This document shows positions 17,423-27,115 of a stretch of 64,000 bases of DNA, piece by piece. This DNA is from Achromobacter sp. Root83 (GTDB taxonomy: Bacteria; Pseudomonadota; Gammaproteobacteria; Burkholderiales; Burkholderiaceae_B). Positions within the stretch are counted from its first letter, which is position 1. The number at the start of each line of letters is the position of its first letter. The position numbers and the translations under genes were made by a program. The stretch lies in NCBI RefSeq assembly GCF_001428845.1, contig NZ_LMIU01000012.1, positions 562,857 to 626,856 of the forward strand, read 5' to 3'. Under the pieces are notes generated by a model. The model searched no databases. It worked only from the letters and a program-made list of their open reading frames with translations, and had not been told where the DNA came from.

Positions 17423-18298
17423 TCAGGCCGTTTGCGCGCGAGTCCAGAGGATCAGCGCGGCGGTGAGTTCGCGCAGATCGGCCTTCAGGCGGCCATAGTT
17501 TTCGGTTGGACGCAGCGTGACTTCGTCCATGTAGAGCTTGCGGTTGATCTCGATCTGCAGGCTGTGGCGGCCTTCGTCGGGGCGGCCGAAGGCGCGCACC
17601 AGCTCCACGCCCTTGTAGGGATCGTTGACGGTGACGTCGTAGCCTCGCTCGCGCAGCCAGGCGGCGATGAATTCGCGGAAGGCCGGATCGCTGGTGCTGC
17701 CGTCGCGGTCTCCCAGCACGAAGTCGGGGTGGACCAGGCCGGGGCGGTCGGTGGCGAAGGCGCCGGCAACGCTGGGCATGGAATGGCAGTTGATGTGCCA
17801 TACCTTGCCGAACTTCTGATGGGCGTTGTCCAGCACCTGGCCGAGCGCGGCGTGATAGGGCTTCCAGCAGGCGTCGATGCGGTGGCGGACTTCAGCGACC
17901 GTCAGCTTGCGGTTGTACAGCGGCGTGCCGTCATCGAGCATGCGCCAGATCAGGCCCTTGCCCAGCTTGACCTTGGGCGACGCGTTGATGGCGTCGGGCC
18001 AGGCTTGGTCCAGCAGCAGTTCGTCGATCTCGTCGGGCGCGCGGTTGGCGTCGATGTAGGCGCGCGGAAAGGCGGCGGCGATCATCGGCACGCCCATGTC
18101 CATGGCGTCGCCCCACAGGTCGTCAACCCAGGTGTCCTCGGCAGTGCGCAACGCGCCAAAGTCCACCGCGGCCGCGAAATCGGGAGGGTAGGCGGTGCCG
18201 CTGTGCGGAGAGTCCAGCACGAGCGGAGCCGAGGATTCCGAATTCGGATATTGCTGCGGAAGGTCGAGCCGATAAGACAGGGGTTGGGTAATTCGCAT
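17423..18298 (-). CDS. N-formylglutamate amidohydrolase family protein
   Basis: A 291-residue protein of the FGase family (HutG2/N-formylglutamate deformylase). Features: LVLDSPHSGTAYPPDF (residues ~26-41), the metal-site region HINCHSMPSVAG (~168-179), and SLQIEINRKLYMDE (~247-260). Known members hydrolyse N-formyl-L-glutamate to glutamate and formate in histidine degradation. No hut genes are in the window, so the substrate may differ; Bug-receptor-linked FGase homologues are common in this group. It lies 67 bases downstream of a Bug receptor on the same strand, with a strong hairpin between. Confidence 0.87.
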   Translation of the reverse strand: MRITQPLSYRLDLPQQYPNSESSAPLVLDSPHSGTAYPPDFAAAVDFGALRTAEDTWVDDLWGDAMDMGVPMIAAAFPRAYIDANRAPDEIDELLLDQAWPDAINASPKVKLGKGLIWRMLDDGTPLYNRKLTVAEVRHRIDACWKPYHAALGQVLDNAHQKFGKVWHINCHSMPSVAGAFATDRPGLVHPDFVLGDRDGSTSDPAFREFIAAWLRERGYDVTVNDPYKGVELVRAFGRPDEGRHSLQIEINRKLYMDEVTLRPTENYGRLKADLRELTAALILWTRAQTA

Positions 18299-18325
18299 AT
18301 AGGGTTACTGCGTTCGTGAATCGGA

Positions 18326-18356
18326 GGTCCTCGCGCGCGTTCGGCGCGCGAGGACC
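18326..18356. other. 13-bp perfect hairpin between Bug receptor and amidohydrolase genes
   Basis: GGTCCTCGCGCGC / GCGCGCGAGGACC with a five-base loop. No T-run on either side. It sits just after the receptor stop and 27 bases before the next start on the same strand, a position where mRNA-stabilising hairpins give uneven expression of binding-protein operons. Confidence 0.6.
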
Positions 18357-18365
18357 GAAGACCGC

Positions 18366-19355
18366 TTAGTCGATCTTCACGTTGGCTTCTTTGGCGATGC
18401 GCTTGTTCTTGGCGATTTCAGCCGCGATCTGCGCGCCGAATTCGGCCGAGGTGTTGGCGGCCGGCGCGGCGCCCAGGGCTTCCAGGCGCGTCTTGACGTC
18501 GGCTTCGGCGCTGACCTTCTGCACGGCGGCGTTCAGCTTGGCCAGGACGGGCGCGGGCAGCTTGGCGGGCGCGACCAGGCCGAACCAGGACGCGTCGTTC
18601 ACGGCCGGCAGGCCGGCTTCGGCGAACGTGGGAACGTTGGGCAGCGCTGCCACGCGCTGGGGCGCGGCGACGGCCATGGCGATGAGGCGGCCGGACTGGA
18701 CATGCGGCAGCGTCGAGGGCAGGTTGTCATACATGACGTCGACCTGGCCGGCCAGCGCGTCGTTCAGCGCCGGGCCCACGCCACGGTAAGGCACGTGCAT
18801 CAGGTCGGTGCCCGACGCCATCTTGAACAGTTCGCCCATCATGTGCGAGACCGAACCGTTGCCGGCCGACGCGTACGTCAGCTTGCCCGGCTCGCTCTTG
18901 GCCAGCTTGATGAAGTCGGCGATGTTCTTGGCGTTGACCTTCGGGTTGATGGTCATGATGTTGGGGACGGCGGCCAGGTTGGAGATGGGCGTGAAGTCCT
19001 TCTCGCCATCGAACGGCAGGTTCGGATAGATGGCCGGGTTGATGCCGTGCGTGCTGACGGTGGCGATACCGAGGGTGTAGCCGTCCGGCGCGCTGCTGGC
19101 GACGAATGCGCTGCCGATCGAGCCGCCGGCGCCGCCGCGGTTTTCCACCACGACGGTCTGGCCCAGTTCCTTGCTCAGCTTGTCCGCGAACAGGCGGCCG
19201 ACGATGTCGGTGGTGCCGCCGGGCGGGAAGGGAACGATCAGGCGGATGGGCTTGCTCGGAAACGCGTCTTCAGCGTGCGCGATACCCGAGGTCAGCGGCG
19301 TGGCCAGGGTCGCGACGGCGACACACAGGCCCAGAACTACATTACGGCGTTGCAT
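18366..19355 (-). CDS. Tripartite tricarboxylate transporter receptor (Bug/TctC family)
   Basis: A 329-residue periplasmic receptor. ATG at 19355 begins a signal peptide (MQRRNVVLGLCVAVATLATP) cleaved near GIAHA-EDAFPSKPIR. The Bug signature is VPFPPGGTTDIVGRL (~residues 40-54), followed by ENRGGAGGSIGS and THGINPAIYPNLPFD. Start chosen because upstream sequence is not signal-like and a purine-rich AGGGGAA precedes it. It is an orphan receptor with no TctAB nearby. It is divergent from a LysR regulator at 19592, the usual pairing for regulated Bug genes, and upstream of an N-formylglutamate amidohydrolase. Ligand unknown. Confidence 0.93.
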   Translation of the reverse strand: MQRRNVVLGLCVAVATLATPLTSGIAHAEDAFPSKPIRLIVPFPPGGTTDIVGRLFADKLSKELGQTVVVENRGGAGGSIGSAFVASSAPDGYTLGIATVSTHGINPAIYPNLPFDGEKDFTPISNLAAVPNIMTINPKVNAKNIADFIKLAKSEPGKLTYASAGNGSVSHMMGELFKMASGTDLMHVPYRGVGPALNDALAGQVDVMYDNLPSTLPHVQSGRLIAMAVAAPQRVAALPNVPTFAEAGLPAVNDASWFGLVAPAKLPAPVLAKLNAAVQKVSAEADVKTRLEALGAAPAANTSAEFGAQIAAEIAKNKRIAKEANVKID

Positions 19356-19565
19356 GGATTCCCCTAATAAATTGGAAAGCGGATGCGCAAAGGCAGACGC
19401 AAACGCAACGATTCTTTCCTGGCGGCCCTGTTTGCGCAAACGAAAGTTTCTCCGTAAGCTATGACTTTTTTTCATACCTCTTTTTGGCCGGGCTGGATTT
19501 CCCGTTACTTTTGTGTAACTTCTTCGGTGCGCCCGCGCCAGTACCGAGCCCATTGCGGCAGGGAG

Positions 19566-19585
19566 CCCCACGGCGAGCGTGGGGA
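19566..19585 (+). promoter_or_regulatory. Stem-loop covering the LysR ribosome site
   Basis: CCCCACG (19566-19572) and CGTGGGG (19578-19584) form a 7-bp stem with a GCGAG loop. The right arm GGGGA is the only ribosome-site-like sequence before ATG 19592, so the hairpin would limit translation. Confidence 0.4.
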
Positions 19586-19591
19586 CATTAG

Positions 19592-20518
19592 ATGCGGCGT
19601 TTCTGTCCCTCTTTAACGGATCTTCAGGCGTTTGAAGTGGCTGCCCGGCACAGCAGCTTTACTCGCGCCGCCCAGGAACTTTGCGTGACACAGGGGGCGG
19701 TCAGTAAACAGGTGAAACATTTGGAGGAGTTCGTTGGCGTCGAACTATTCCTGCGAATCAGGCAAGGGCTGGTTCTGACCGAGGCTGGCCGCGGCTATCT
19801 GACCAAGATCCAGGCCGGCCTGGGGCAGATCGAGGCCGCCACCGTCGAACTGATCGCGCACCAGGGGCAGGGCGGCACGCTCAACCTGACCTGTATGCCG
19901 ACCTTCGGCGCGCGTTGGCTGATCCCGCGCCTGACCGCCTTCATGCGCCTTCGGCCCGATATCCATGTGGAGTTCCTGCCGCACCGCCAGGGCTATGACT
20001 TTTCCACGCCCGAGCTCGACGCCGCGGTGCGTTTTGGCGAAGGCCTCTGGCCCGGCAGCGGCGCGGACTATATCGTCGGCCGCGAGATCCTGCCTGTGTG
20101 CAGCCCGCGCCTGATCCCGGGCGGTTGCGCCTCGCCGGAAGCGCTGCTGGCCTATCCGCTGCTGCACCACACTTCGGCCCTGGACGGCTGGCGCGACTGG
20201 TTCGAGCAGGCCGGCTGCGACACCCGGCGCAGTCTGGAAGGCGCCCGCTTCGACCAGTACGCGCTGCTGTCGCAGGCCGCGGCGGCGGGCTTTGGCGTGG
20301 CCTTGATTCCCCGCTGCCTGATCGAAGACGAGTTGCGCGACGGCAAGCTGGCCATCGCCATTCAACTGCCCATCCGCGCGCGCATGGGCTATTACCTGTG
20401 CTATCCAGAGCAAAAGGCCAACCTTCCCACCTTGCAGGCCTTCCGGGCCTGGCTGATGGAGGTGTCGCGGGCCGCGGAGCCGCGGCCGCGGGAAGATGCC
20501 TCGTCCGATCTAAAATAG
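19592..20518 (+). CDS. LysR family transcriptional regulator (GcvA-like)
   Basis: A 308-residue LysR protein. The N-terminal winged helix starts at [20 protein letters not shown] with the recognition helix [15 protein letters not shown] (residues ~33-47), and the sequence [18 protein letters not shown] closes the DNA-binding domain. The effector domain (from ~residue 95: [19 protein letters not shown]) resembles the GcvA/AmpR subgroup. It is divergent from the Bug receptor gene at 18366-19355, with 236 bases between them, so it probably controls that receptor and itself. mnmA starts seven bases after its stop and may be partly co-transcribed, though a TAAAAT box at 20511-20516 suggests mnmA has its own promoter. 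Confidence 0.93.
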   Translation: MRRFCPSLTDLQAFEVAARHSSFTRAAQELCVTQGAVSKQVKHLEEFVGVELFLRIRQGLVLTEAGRGYLTKIQAGLGQIEAATVELIAHQGQGGTLNLTCMPTFGARWLIPRLTAFMRLRPDIHVEFLPHRQGYDFSTPELDAAVRFGEGLWPGSGADYIVGREILPVCSPRLIPGGCASPEALLAYPLLHHTSALDGWRDWFEQAGCDTRRSLEGARFDQYALLSQAAAAGFGVALIPRCLIEDELRDGKLAIAIQLPIRARMGYYLCYPEQKANLPTLQAFRAWLMEVSRAAEPRPREDASSDLK

Positions 20519-20525
20519 TCCCATC

Positions 20526-21644
20526 ATGAGTCAAATTTCCACCAAGAAAGGCCGCGTTGTCGTCGGCATGTCCGGCGGGGTCGATTCTTCGGTCACCGCC
20601 TGGTTGCTCAAACAGCAGGGCTACGAGGTCGTCGGCCTGTTCATGAAGAACTGGGAAGACGACGACGATTCCGAATACTGCTCCACCCGCCAGGATCTGC
20701 TGGACGCGGCCAGCGTGGCCGATCTGGTCGGCGTGGAGTTCGAATTCGTCAACTTCGCCTCCGAATACAAGGACCGCGTGTTCGCGGACTTCCTGCGCGA
20801 GTACTCCGCGGGCCGCACGCCCAATCCGGATGTGCTGTGCAATGCCGAGATCAAGTTCAAGGCGTTTCTCGACCACGCCATGTCGCTGGGCGCCGAACAC
20901 ATCGCGACCGGCCACTACGCGCGCGTGCGTGAAGTGCCGGGCGATGGCGGCGCCACGCAGTTCCAACTGCTCAAGGCGCTGGATGCCTCCAAGGATCAAA
21001 GCTACTTCCTGCATCGCCTGAACCAGGCGCAACTGTCGCGCACCCTGTTCCCGCTCGGCGAGATCCACAAGACCGAGGTTCGGCGCATCGCGCACGAGAT
21101 TGGGCTGCACAACGCCGCCAAGAAGGATTCCACGGGGATCTGCTTCATCGGCGAGCGGCCATTCCGTGAATTCCTGAACCGCTACCTGCCGACCGAGCCG
21201 GGTCCGATCATGACCCCCGAAGGACAGAAGGTCGGCCGCCACGAAGGGCTGTCGTTCTACACGCTGGGCCAGCGCAAGGGGCTGGGCGTGGGCGGCGTGA
21301 AGGGCCGGCAGCGCGAAGACGGCACGGCCGAGGCCTGGTACGTGGCGCGCAAGGACCTGGAACGCAACATCCTTTACGTGGTGCAGGGGCATGACCATCC
21401 GTGGCTGCTGTCGGGCAGCCTGCGGGCGCAGGATGCAAGCTGGGTCGCGGGCCATCCGCCGGTTGCCGGCGGGTACGGCGCCAAGACGCGCTATCGCCAG
21501 GCCGATGCGGCATGCCGCCTGGCCGATGCCGCGGATGGCGCGTTCACGCTCGATTTCACAGAACAGCAATGGGCGGTGACGCCAGGCCAGTCGGCCGTGC
21601 TATACGATGGCGAGGTTTGCCTGGGCGGCGGCATCATCCTGTAG
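20526..21644 (+). CDS. mnmA: tRNA-specific 2-thiouridylase MnmA
   Basis: A 372-residue protein of normal length. The PP-loop ATP motif SGGVDS is at residues 16-21, followed by the MnmA signature [17 protein letters not shown]. The catalytic cysteines sit in [12 protein letters not shown] (~residue 104) and STGICFIGE (~205). It makes the s2U34 thiolation of the wobble uridine in tRNA-Lys, Glu and Gln, receiving sulfur through the Tus relay. The end ([15 protein letters not shown]) is complete. Followed by a weak terminator. Confidence 0.97.
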   Translation: MSQISTKKGRVVVGMSGGVDSSVTAWLLKQQGYEVVGLFMKNWEDDDDSEYCSTRQDLLDAASVADLVGVEFEFVNFASEYKDRVFADFLREYSAGRTPNPDVLCNAEIKFKAFLDHAMSLGAEHIATGHYARVREVPGDGGATQFQLLKALDASKDQSYFLHRLNQAQLSRTLFPLGEIHKTEVRRIAHEIGLHNAAKKDSTGICFIGERPFREFLNRYLPTEPGPIMTPEGQKVGRHEGLSFYTLGQRKGLGVGGVKGRQREDGTAEAWYVARKDLERNILYVVQGHDHPWLLSGSLRAQDASWVAGHPPVAGGYGAKTRYRQADAACRLADAADGAFTLDFTEQQWAVTPGQSAVLYDGEVCLGGGIIL

Positions 21645-21667
21645 GCGATGCCTTGTTGCCCTTACTC

Positions 21668-21700
21668 AAGGCCCCCCGGTGCAATACCCGAGGGGCCTTG
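21668..21700 (+). terminator. Probable terminator after mnmA
   Basis: A 9-bp stem CAAGGCCCC / GGGGCCTTG 24 bases after the mnmA stop, followed by a short T-containing tail only (TTC). Weak by tail, strong by stem. Confidence 0.55.
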
Positions 21701-21726
21701 TTCATGACAATAAAGAGGAGACGGTT

Positions 21727-22545
21727 GTGGATGTGACGATGGTGATTTGCCTGCTGGTGCTGGGGGCCGTGGTGGGGTTTGCCGCGGGCCTGCTGGGCAT
21801 AGGGGGAGGAATGCTGCTGGTGCCTTTTCTGACAATGCTGTTCGCCTGGCAGGGCATGCCGCCCGAACTGGTCGTGCATACCGCGATCGCGACATCGATG
21901 ACCTCGATCCTGTTCACCTCGATATCCAGCGTGCGCGCCCACCAGCAGCGCGGCACGATCAAGTGGGGCATCGTGTGGGCCATGGCGCCGGGCATCATTA
22001 TCGGCGGGCTGGTGTCGGGCGGGGCGGTCTTCGCCGCGCTCAGCACCCTGTGGCTGTCGCTGTTCTTCGCGCTCTTCGTGGGCTATTCCGGCTGGAGCAT
22101 GCTGCGCAACAAGAAGCCCAAGCCCACCCGCCAGATGCCGGGCATCGCGGGCACCAGCGCGGCGGGGGCCGGCATCGGCTTTCTCTCGGGGCTGGTGGGG
22201 GCGGGCGGCGGTTTCCTGTCCGTGCCCTTCATGGTCTGGTGCAACGTGGCCCTGCATAACGCCGTATCCACCTCGGCCGCGCTGGGCTTTCCCATTGCGC
22301 TGGCCAATAGCGTGGGCTACGTGGTGTCGGGCTTGAACGAGAGCGTGTCGCGTCCGGGAATGCTGGGCTACATCTATTGGCCGGCGCTGGTGGCGCTGGT
22401 ATGCACCAGCGTGCTGACGGCTCCGCTGGGCGCGCGCATGGCGCACCGCTTGCCGGTGCAGACCCTGAAGCGCGTTTTCGCCTGCCTGCTGTTCGCCTTG
22501 GCCGCGTACATGCTGTTCAAGGCGTGGCAGACCTTTTCGGCCTGA
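21727..22545 (+). CDS. TSUP family permease (sulfite exporter TauE/SafE)
   Basis: A 272-residue polytopic membrane protein with about eight helices. GTG at 21727 is chosen because AGAGGAG lies six bases upstream; an earlier in-frame start would run through the mnmA terminator. The two TSUP repeats are visible: GFAAGLLGIGGGMLLVPFL (residues ~16-34) and GFLSGLVGAGGGFLSVPFM (~153-171). TSUP proteins move sulfite, sulfoacetate, taurine-derived anions or other small organic anions. There is no linked pathway gene to suggest the substrate. It is monocistronic and converges on the GST gene. Confidence 0.92.
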   Translation: MDVTMVICLLVLGAVVGFAAGLLGIGGGMLLVPFLTMLFAWQGMPPELVVHTAIATSMTSILFTSISSVRAHQQRGTIKWGIVWAMAPGIIIGGLVSGGAVFAALSTLWLSLFFALFVGYSGWSMLRNKKPKPTRQMPGIAGTSAAGAGIGFLSGLVGAGGGFLSVPFMVWCNVALHNAVSTSAALGFPIALANSVGYVVSGLNESVSRPGMLGYIYWPALVALVCTSVLTAPLGARMAHRLPVQTLKRVFACLLFALAAYMLFKAWQTFSA

Positions 22546-22564
22546 GCGGAAGGCGGGGAAGGGG

Positions 22565-22616
22565 CCGGCCGCGGGAAGCGGCCGGGAGCAGGCGCCCCGT
22601 AACGCCGGGCGCCTGC
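22565..22616. other. Two adjacent GC hairpins between convergent genes
   Basis: Stem 1: CCGGCCGC / GCGGCCGG (22565-22585). Stem 2: GCAGGCGCCC / GGGCGCCTGC (22588-22616). They are three bases apart with no T-run, between the TSUP and GST stops. Probably a two-way transcription barrier. Confidence 0.6.
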
Positions 22617-22624
22617 CAGGACCG

Positions 22625-23236
22625 TCAGGCGGTCTTGGGGATGGTGTCGATGAACGATTGCCGTTGGGACAGCTTTTCGTACAGGCGGGCCAGGTTGGGC
22701 TGGCCGGTGCGCCAGTCCAGAGAGGCGAAGCGCAGGTCCAGGTAGCCCAGCGCGCAGCCGACGGCGATGTCGGCCAGGCTGTAGTTGATGCCCATGCAGT
22801 GGGCGTTGTCGCCCAGGCTCTTGTTCATGGCATCGAGGCTGGCGTGGATCTTGCCGAACTGGCGTTCGATCCACTCGGGGCTGCGTTGGGCCTCGGGGCG
22901 CTGGGTTTCCTTGACGATGGTCACGCAAGCGTCCAGGAGGCCATCGGCGATGGCTTCCCAGCATTTGACGGCCGCGCGGTCACGCCCCGGCTGAGGAATC
23001 AGACGGGCGACAGGAGACAAGGTGTCCAGGTATTCGACGATGACGCGCGAATCAAACAGGGCGCCGCCATCTTCCATGACCAGGCAGGGCACCTTGCCCA
23101 GCGGATTGTACGTTTGGATCTGCGTGTCGGCGGACCAGACGTTTTCGAGTTCAAGCCGGTAATCCAGCTTTTTCTCGGCCATGACGATACGCACTTTGCG
23201 CACGTAGGGACTGGTAAGCGAGCCGATCAGTTTCAT
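22625..23236 (-). CDS. Glutathione S-transferase family protein
   Basis: A 203-residue GST. ATG at 23236 begins MKLIGSLTSPYVRKVRIVMA, the thioredoxin-fold N-terminal domain with the catalytic-type Ser in SLTSPYVRK; NPLGKVPCLVMEDG and DSRVIVEYL (~residues 47-73) form the glutathione site. The all-helical C-terminal domain contains INYSLADIAVGCALGYL, the N-capping box of GSTs. Similar proteins in this group are annotated YibF-like. Extension upstream to 23398 would overlap the purB promoter region and is rejected. It is divergent from purB. Substrate unknown. Confidence 0.93.
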   Translation of the reverse strand: MKLIGSLTSPYVRKVRIVMAEKKLDYRLELENVWSADTQIQTYNPLGKVPCLVMEDGGALFDSRVIVEYLDTLSPVARLIPQPGRDRAAVKCWEAIADGLLDACVTIVKETQRPEAQRSPEWIERQFGKIHASLDAMNKSLGDNAHCMGINYSLADIAVGCALGYLDLRFASLDWRTGQPNLARLYEKLSQRQSFIDTIPKTA

Positions 23237-23378
23237 GGAGTCACAAGCGGAGTCGGAAAGCGGCCGAAGTATAGCAGGCCGCACGACGTCGAATCGTCCG
23301 CTGGCCGGAATCTTCGCCAGTTTGCCACAATGTTGCGCGTCCTCGGATGATAAAATCGTCGGGTTTTCCCATCCGTAG

Positions 23379-24773
<1,395 letters not shown>

Positions 24774-24831
24774 TCGCCCTGCCGCGCGCGCCACGCGCGC
24801 GGCGTTCACGTTGTACCTACGGGAGAATGCA

Positions 24832-25290
24832 ATGAAGAAGTTGTCCACGCTCGTCGCGCTGGCCTGTATGACGGTGGGTCCGTTGCTGGCGACGTCCGCC
24901 TCCGCGCAGTTCGCCAAGCCCGAGGACGCGGTCAAGTACCGCCAATCGGCGCTGTCGCTGATGGGTTCGCATTTTGGGCGCATGGCGCCGGTGGTCAAGG
25001 GGCAGGCGCCTTATGATCCCGCGCAGATCAAAGCCAATGTCGACGTCTTGAAGACGCTGTCGGCATTGCCGTGGACGGCTTTCGGCCCTGGCACGGAAGG
25101 CGGCGACGCCCGTCCGGAAATCTGGAGCGACGCCGCCGGCTTCAAGCAGAAGCAGCAGGCGTTTCAGGACAACATCGTCAAGCTGTCGGCCGCCGCCGAC
25201 GCCGGCGATCTGGACAAGCTGCGCGCGGCCTTTGGTGATGTGGGCGCAAGCTGCAAGGCCTGTCACGACGCCTACCGCAAGAAGAAGTAA
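24832..25290 (+). CDS. Cytochrome c'
   Basis: A 152-residue periplasmic haem protein. ATG at 24832 after GGGAGAA opens a signal peptide (MKKLSTLVALACMTVGPLLA) cleaved near SASA-QFAKPEDAVKYRQ. The haem motif CKACH is at residues 141-145 near the C-terminus, the mark of class II cytochromes c of the four-helix c' fold; the early YRQSALSLMGSHFGRM supplies helix 1. Cytochromes c' bind NO and are linked to nitrosative-stress protection. It converges with a cytochrome b561 gene, a pairing common in Alcaligenaceae and relatives. Confidence 0.94.
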   Translation: MKKLSTLVALACMTVGPLLATSASAQFAKPEDAVKYRQSALSLMGSHFGRMAPVVKGQAPYDPAQIKANVDVLKTLSALPWTAFGPGTEGGDARPEIWSDAAGFKQKQQAFQDNIVKLSAAADAGDLDKLRAAFGDVGASCKACHDAYRKKK

Positions 25291-25323
25291 GTCCCGGGGC
25301 CGTCCGCGGACGGCGCCAGTGCG

Positions 25324-25355
25324 AAAAAAAGCCCGCTTGGCGGGCTTTTTCTTTT
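25324..25355. terminator. Bidirectional terminator
   Basis: GCCCGC TTG GCGGGC with seven A before and TTTTTCTTTT after, between convergent cytochrome c' and cytochrome b561 genes. Confidence 0.93.
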
Positions 25356-25362
25356 GGTGCGC

Positions 25363-26055
25363 TCAGGAGAAAGACATGTCCGACATGACTTCCAGGGATC
25401 GTATCCACAGCACCAGGCCGGTCACGCATGCGCCCAGCAGCAGGGCGCGCAGCCAGATCGCCAGGCCGTCCTGCGTGGGCGGCGTGCCGGGAGGGATGTC
25501 TTTGGCATCGACATTGCCGGTGATGATGGCGCGGACCAGGCGCTTGCGGCGCACCACCGCGTACCAGGCCACCGCCGCCAGATGCAAGGCGATCAGGCCG
25601 ATAATGACCCATTCATTGAGCTTGTGCCAGGAAGTCATGGCGCTGGCGGTGGCTTCGTTGACATGCCCGAACAGCGGGCCCTGCGTCATGATGTCGTCGG
25701 TGGCGAACAAGCCGCTGACCGCCTGAAACCCCACCACCAGCAGCAAGGCCAGGACCGACAGCGCGCCAAGCGGATTGTGGCCGGCGGGAGGGGCCGCGCC
25801 CTTGAGGTACCTGGCCACCGCCGCGGGGCCGCGCACGAAGTGCGCGAAGCGGGCGTAGCGCGGGCCGAAAAAGCCCCACAGCAGGCGAAAGAGGATCAGG
25901 CCCAGCGCCGTACAGCCGAAGCGCACATGCCAATCCATGTACAGCCCGCCGAGTTTCACGCTGACGAACGCGCCCACGATGCAGACGACGAGCGTCCAAT
26001 GGAATGCGCGGGTTGGAAGGTCCCAGATGCGGACCGCGAGACGGCTGTTTTGCAT
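25363..26055 (-). CDS. Cytochrome b561-type membrane protein
   Basis: A 230-residue di-haem b-type cytochrome with four to five membrane helices. It begins VRIWDLPTRAFHWTLVVCIVG, where the His is a haem ligand; further helices carry WHVRFGCTALGLILFRLLWG, HNPLGALSVLALLLVVGFQA (His ligand near the membrane edge) and HKLNEWVIIGLIALHLAAVA (two His). The C-terminal helix ends LVLWIRSLEVMSDMSFS. This is the prokaryotic cytochrome b561/Ni-hydrogenase b-subunit fold, transferring electrons from quinol to a periplasmic haem protein. The facing cytochrome c' is a natural candidate partner, though the genes are convergent and not in one operon. Confidence 0.92.
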   Translation of the reverse strand: MQNSRLAVRIWDLPTRAFHWTLVVCIVGAFVSVKLGGLYMDWHVRFGCTALGLILFRLLWGFFGPRYARFAHFVRGPAAVARYLKGAAPPAGHNPLGALSVLALLLVVGFQAVSGLFATDDIMTQGPLFGHVNEATASAMTSWHKLNEWVIIGLIALHLAAVAWYAVVRRKRLVRAIITGNVDAKDIPPGTPPTQDGLAIWLRALLLGACVTGLVLWIRSLEVMSDMSFS

Positions 26056-26099
26056 GTTGATGTCGCCAGGGCAGGGTATGCCGGGACTTTATCACGCAC

Positions 26100-26132
26100 A
26101 AAATGAAAACCGCCGCGTTGGAAACGCGGCGG
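26100..26132 (-). terminator. Terminator of the 26145 small gene
   Basis: Perfect 10-bp stem CCGCCGCGTT / AACGCGGCGG with three-base loop; on the minus strand it is followed by TTTTCATTTT. It may also block readthrough into cytochrome b561. Confidence 0.8.
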
Positions 26133-26144
26133 ATTTGAGCTAGC

Positions 26145-26426
26145 TCAGCGTGCGCCGCGGCGCACGGGTTCGATGCGATGCACGTGCTCGTGGCGGAAGC
26201 GGATGCGCTGGCCGGGAGCCTTTTGCGCGGGCGCGCCGCAGGGCACGACTTCGGTCGTGTAGGTGGTCGTGCCGTTGATGGGCGCGTTGAAAATCACCGT
26301 TGCGCGGATTTCCGGGCCATTGGCCGGCTTCAGGTAAACGATATCGCCGATGTGGATCGGCATATTGTCCAGCTTGGTGTGAGCGGGACGGCGGATCAGA
26401 TCCGAGGTAGTGAAACGAGTATTCAT
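26145..26426 (-). CDS. Small hypothetical protein (93 aa)
   Basis: A basic protein that I do not recognise. The middle (MPIHIGDIVYLKPANGPEIR, ATVIFNAPINGTTTYTTEV) looks like a short beta-barrel of SH3 or KOW type, often seen in small surface-charge adaptor or nucleic-acid-binding proteins, but no family can be named. The end is Arg/His-rich (GQRIRFRHEHVHRIEPVRRG). A clean terminator follows and an AT-rich segment with AGAGATCAC precedes the start, so expression is credible. Next to it is a large non-coding stretch. Confidence 0.7.
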   Translation of the reverse strand: MNTRFTTSDLIRRPAHTKLDNMPIHIGDIVYLKPANGPEIRATVIFNAPINGTTTYTTEVVPCGAPAQKAPGQRIRFRHEHVHRIEPVRRGAR

Positions 26427-27115
26427 GGTGTGTGATCTCTTAAGTTCTAGTTATTTGAAAAGCTGCGTCTGCCATGTCGCGCAGGATCGGGGCGTCATCA
26501 ACGCCGCGCATCCTTGCCGCTTGCCTGGTCCAGCCGGGTTCAATTGGACAGGAGCTTCATGACACTAACGCATTGCTGCTGCCGGCCCTTTGCGCATTCT
26601 CATGTTTGTGCGCGCACGGGGAACGGCGCGATGCCATCAATCAGTCCGAGTTGGCATCGGTTCAGGCCGTTCGGCATGCGCATGCAAGACTTGTTCTTGT
26701 GTATGCGTGCGCTCTCGCGGCCTGAGAGTTGGCTCAGAGCGGGAGGCTCTGGCGGTTGCGGCGTTTTGCCGCAGGATATGTGTGGTTGCTTCTAGCCAAG
26801 CCGGACTGCCGGTTCGGTGAAGGCGCTTATTCCAGATCGGGCCCCGGGATTGCGTTTTTCGCGTTGTACTTCGCAATTCCGAAGGGGCTTTCGGGTGGCC
26901 TGGTGGTGTAAATGCGGGTCGCGGGTGCGAATTGCAGTGGCGGGTCGCGTTACGGTCAGGCGCTGGGATACTGCGGGGGTACTGCTGGGGTACTGTACTA
27001 CTTGCTATCCTGGCGCGAGGCGCTCGCGGATATCAACCAACGATATTATCGCTAGTTGACAAGGTTGGCAAGTCTTTTTTGGCCAGGGGGGCCAGGCGAG
27101 GCCCTGCCGGCCTGG
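26427..27115. other. 689-bp region with no convincing gene
   Basis: All open frames here are short, compositionally odd (Cys/Arg/Val-rich) and overlap each other on both strands. The segment 26965-27000 contains repeated GGGGTACTG units (GGGGGTACTGCTGGGGTACTG then TACTACTT). Just after, 27003-27060 is AT-richer. No RNA gene, promoter or mobile-element end is identifiable. Confidence 0.5.
26969..27000 (+). repeat. Short direct repeats of GGGGTACTG
   Basis: Two copies of GGGGTACTG 11 bases apart, followed by a partial TACTACT copy and preceded by ATACTGCG. They do not lie in a gene. Function unknown. Confidence 0.5.

Noticed and set aside
26969..27000. GGGGTACTG repeats as integrase arm sites
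   Set aside because: Only two or three copies and no integrase or tRNA end in the vicinity; kept only as an open observation.
26474..27059. Short frames in the gene desert
   Set aside because: Overlapping, Cys/Arg-rich, no ribosome sites and no family resemblance.
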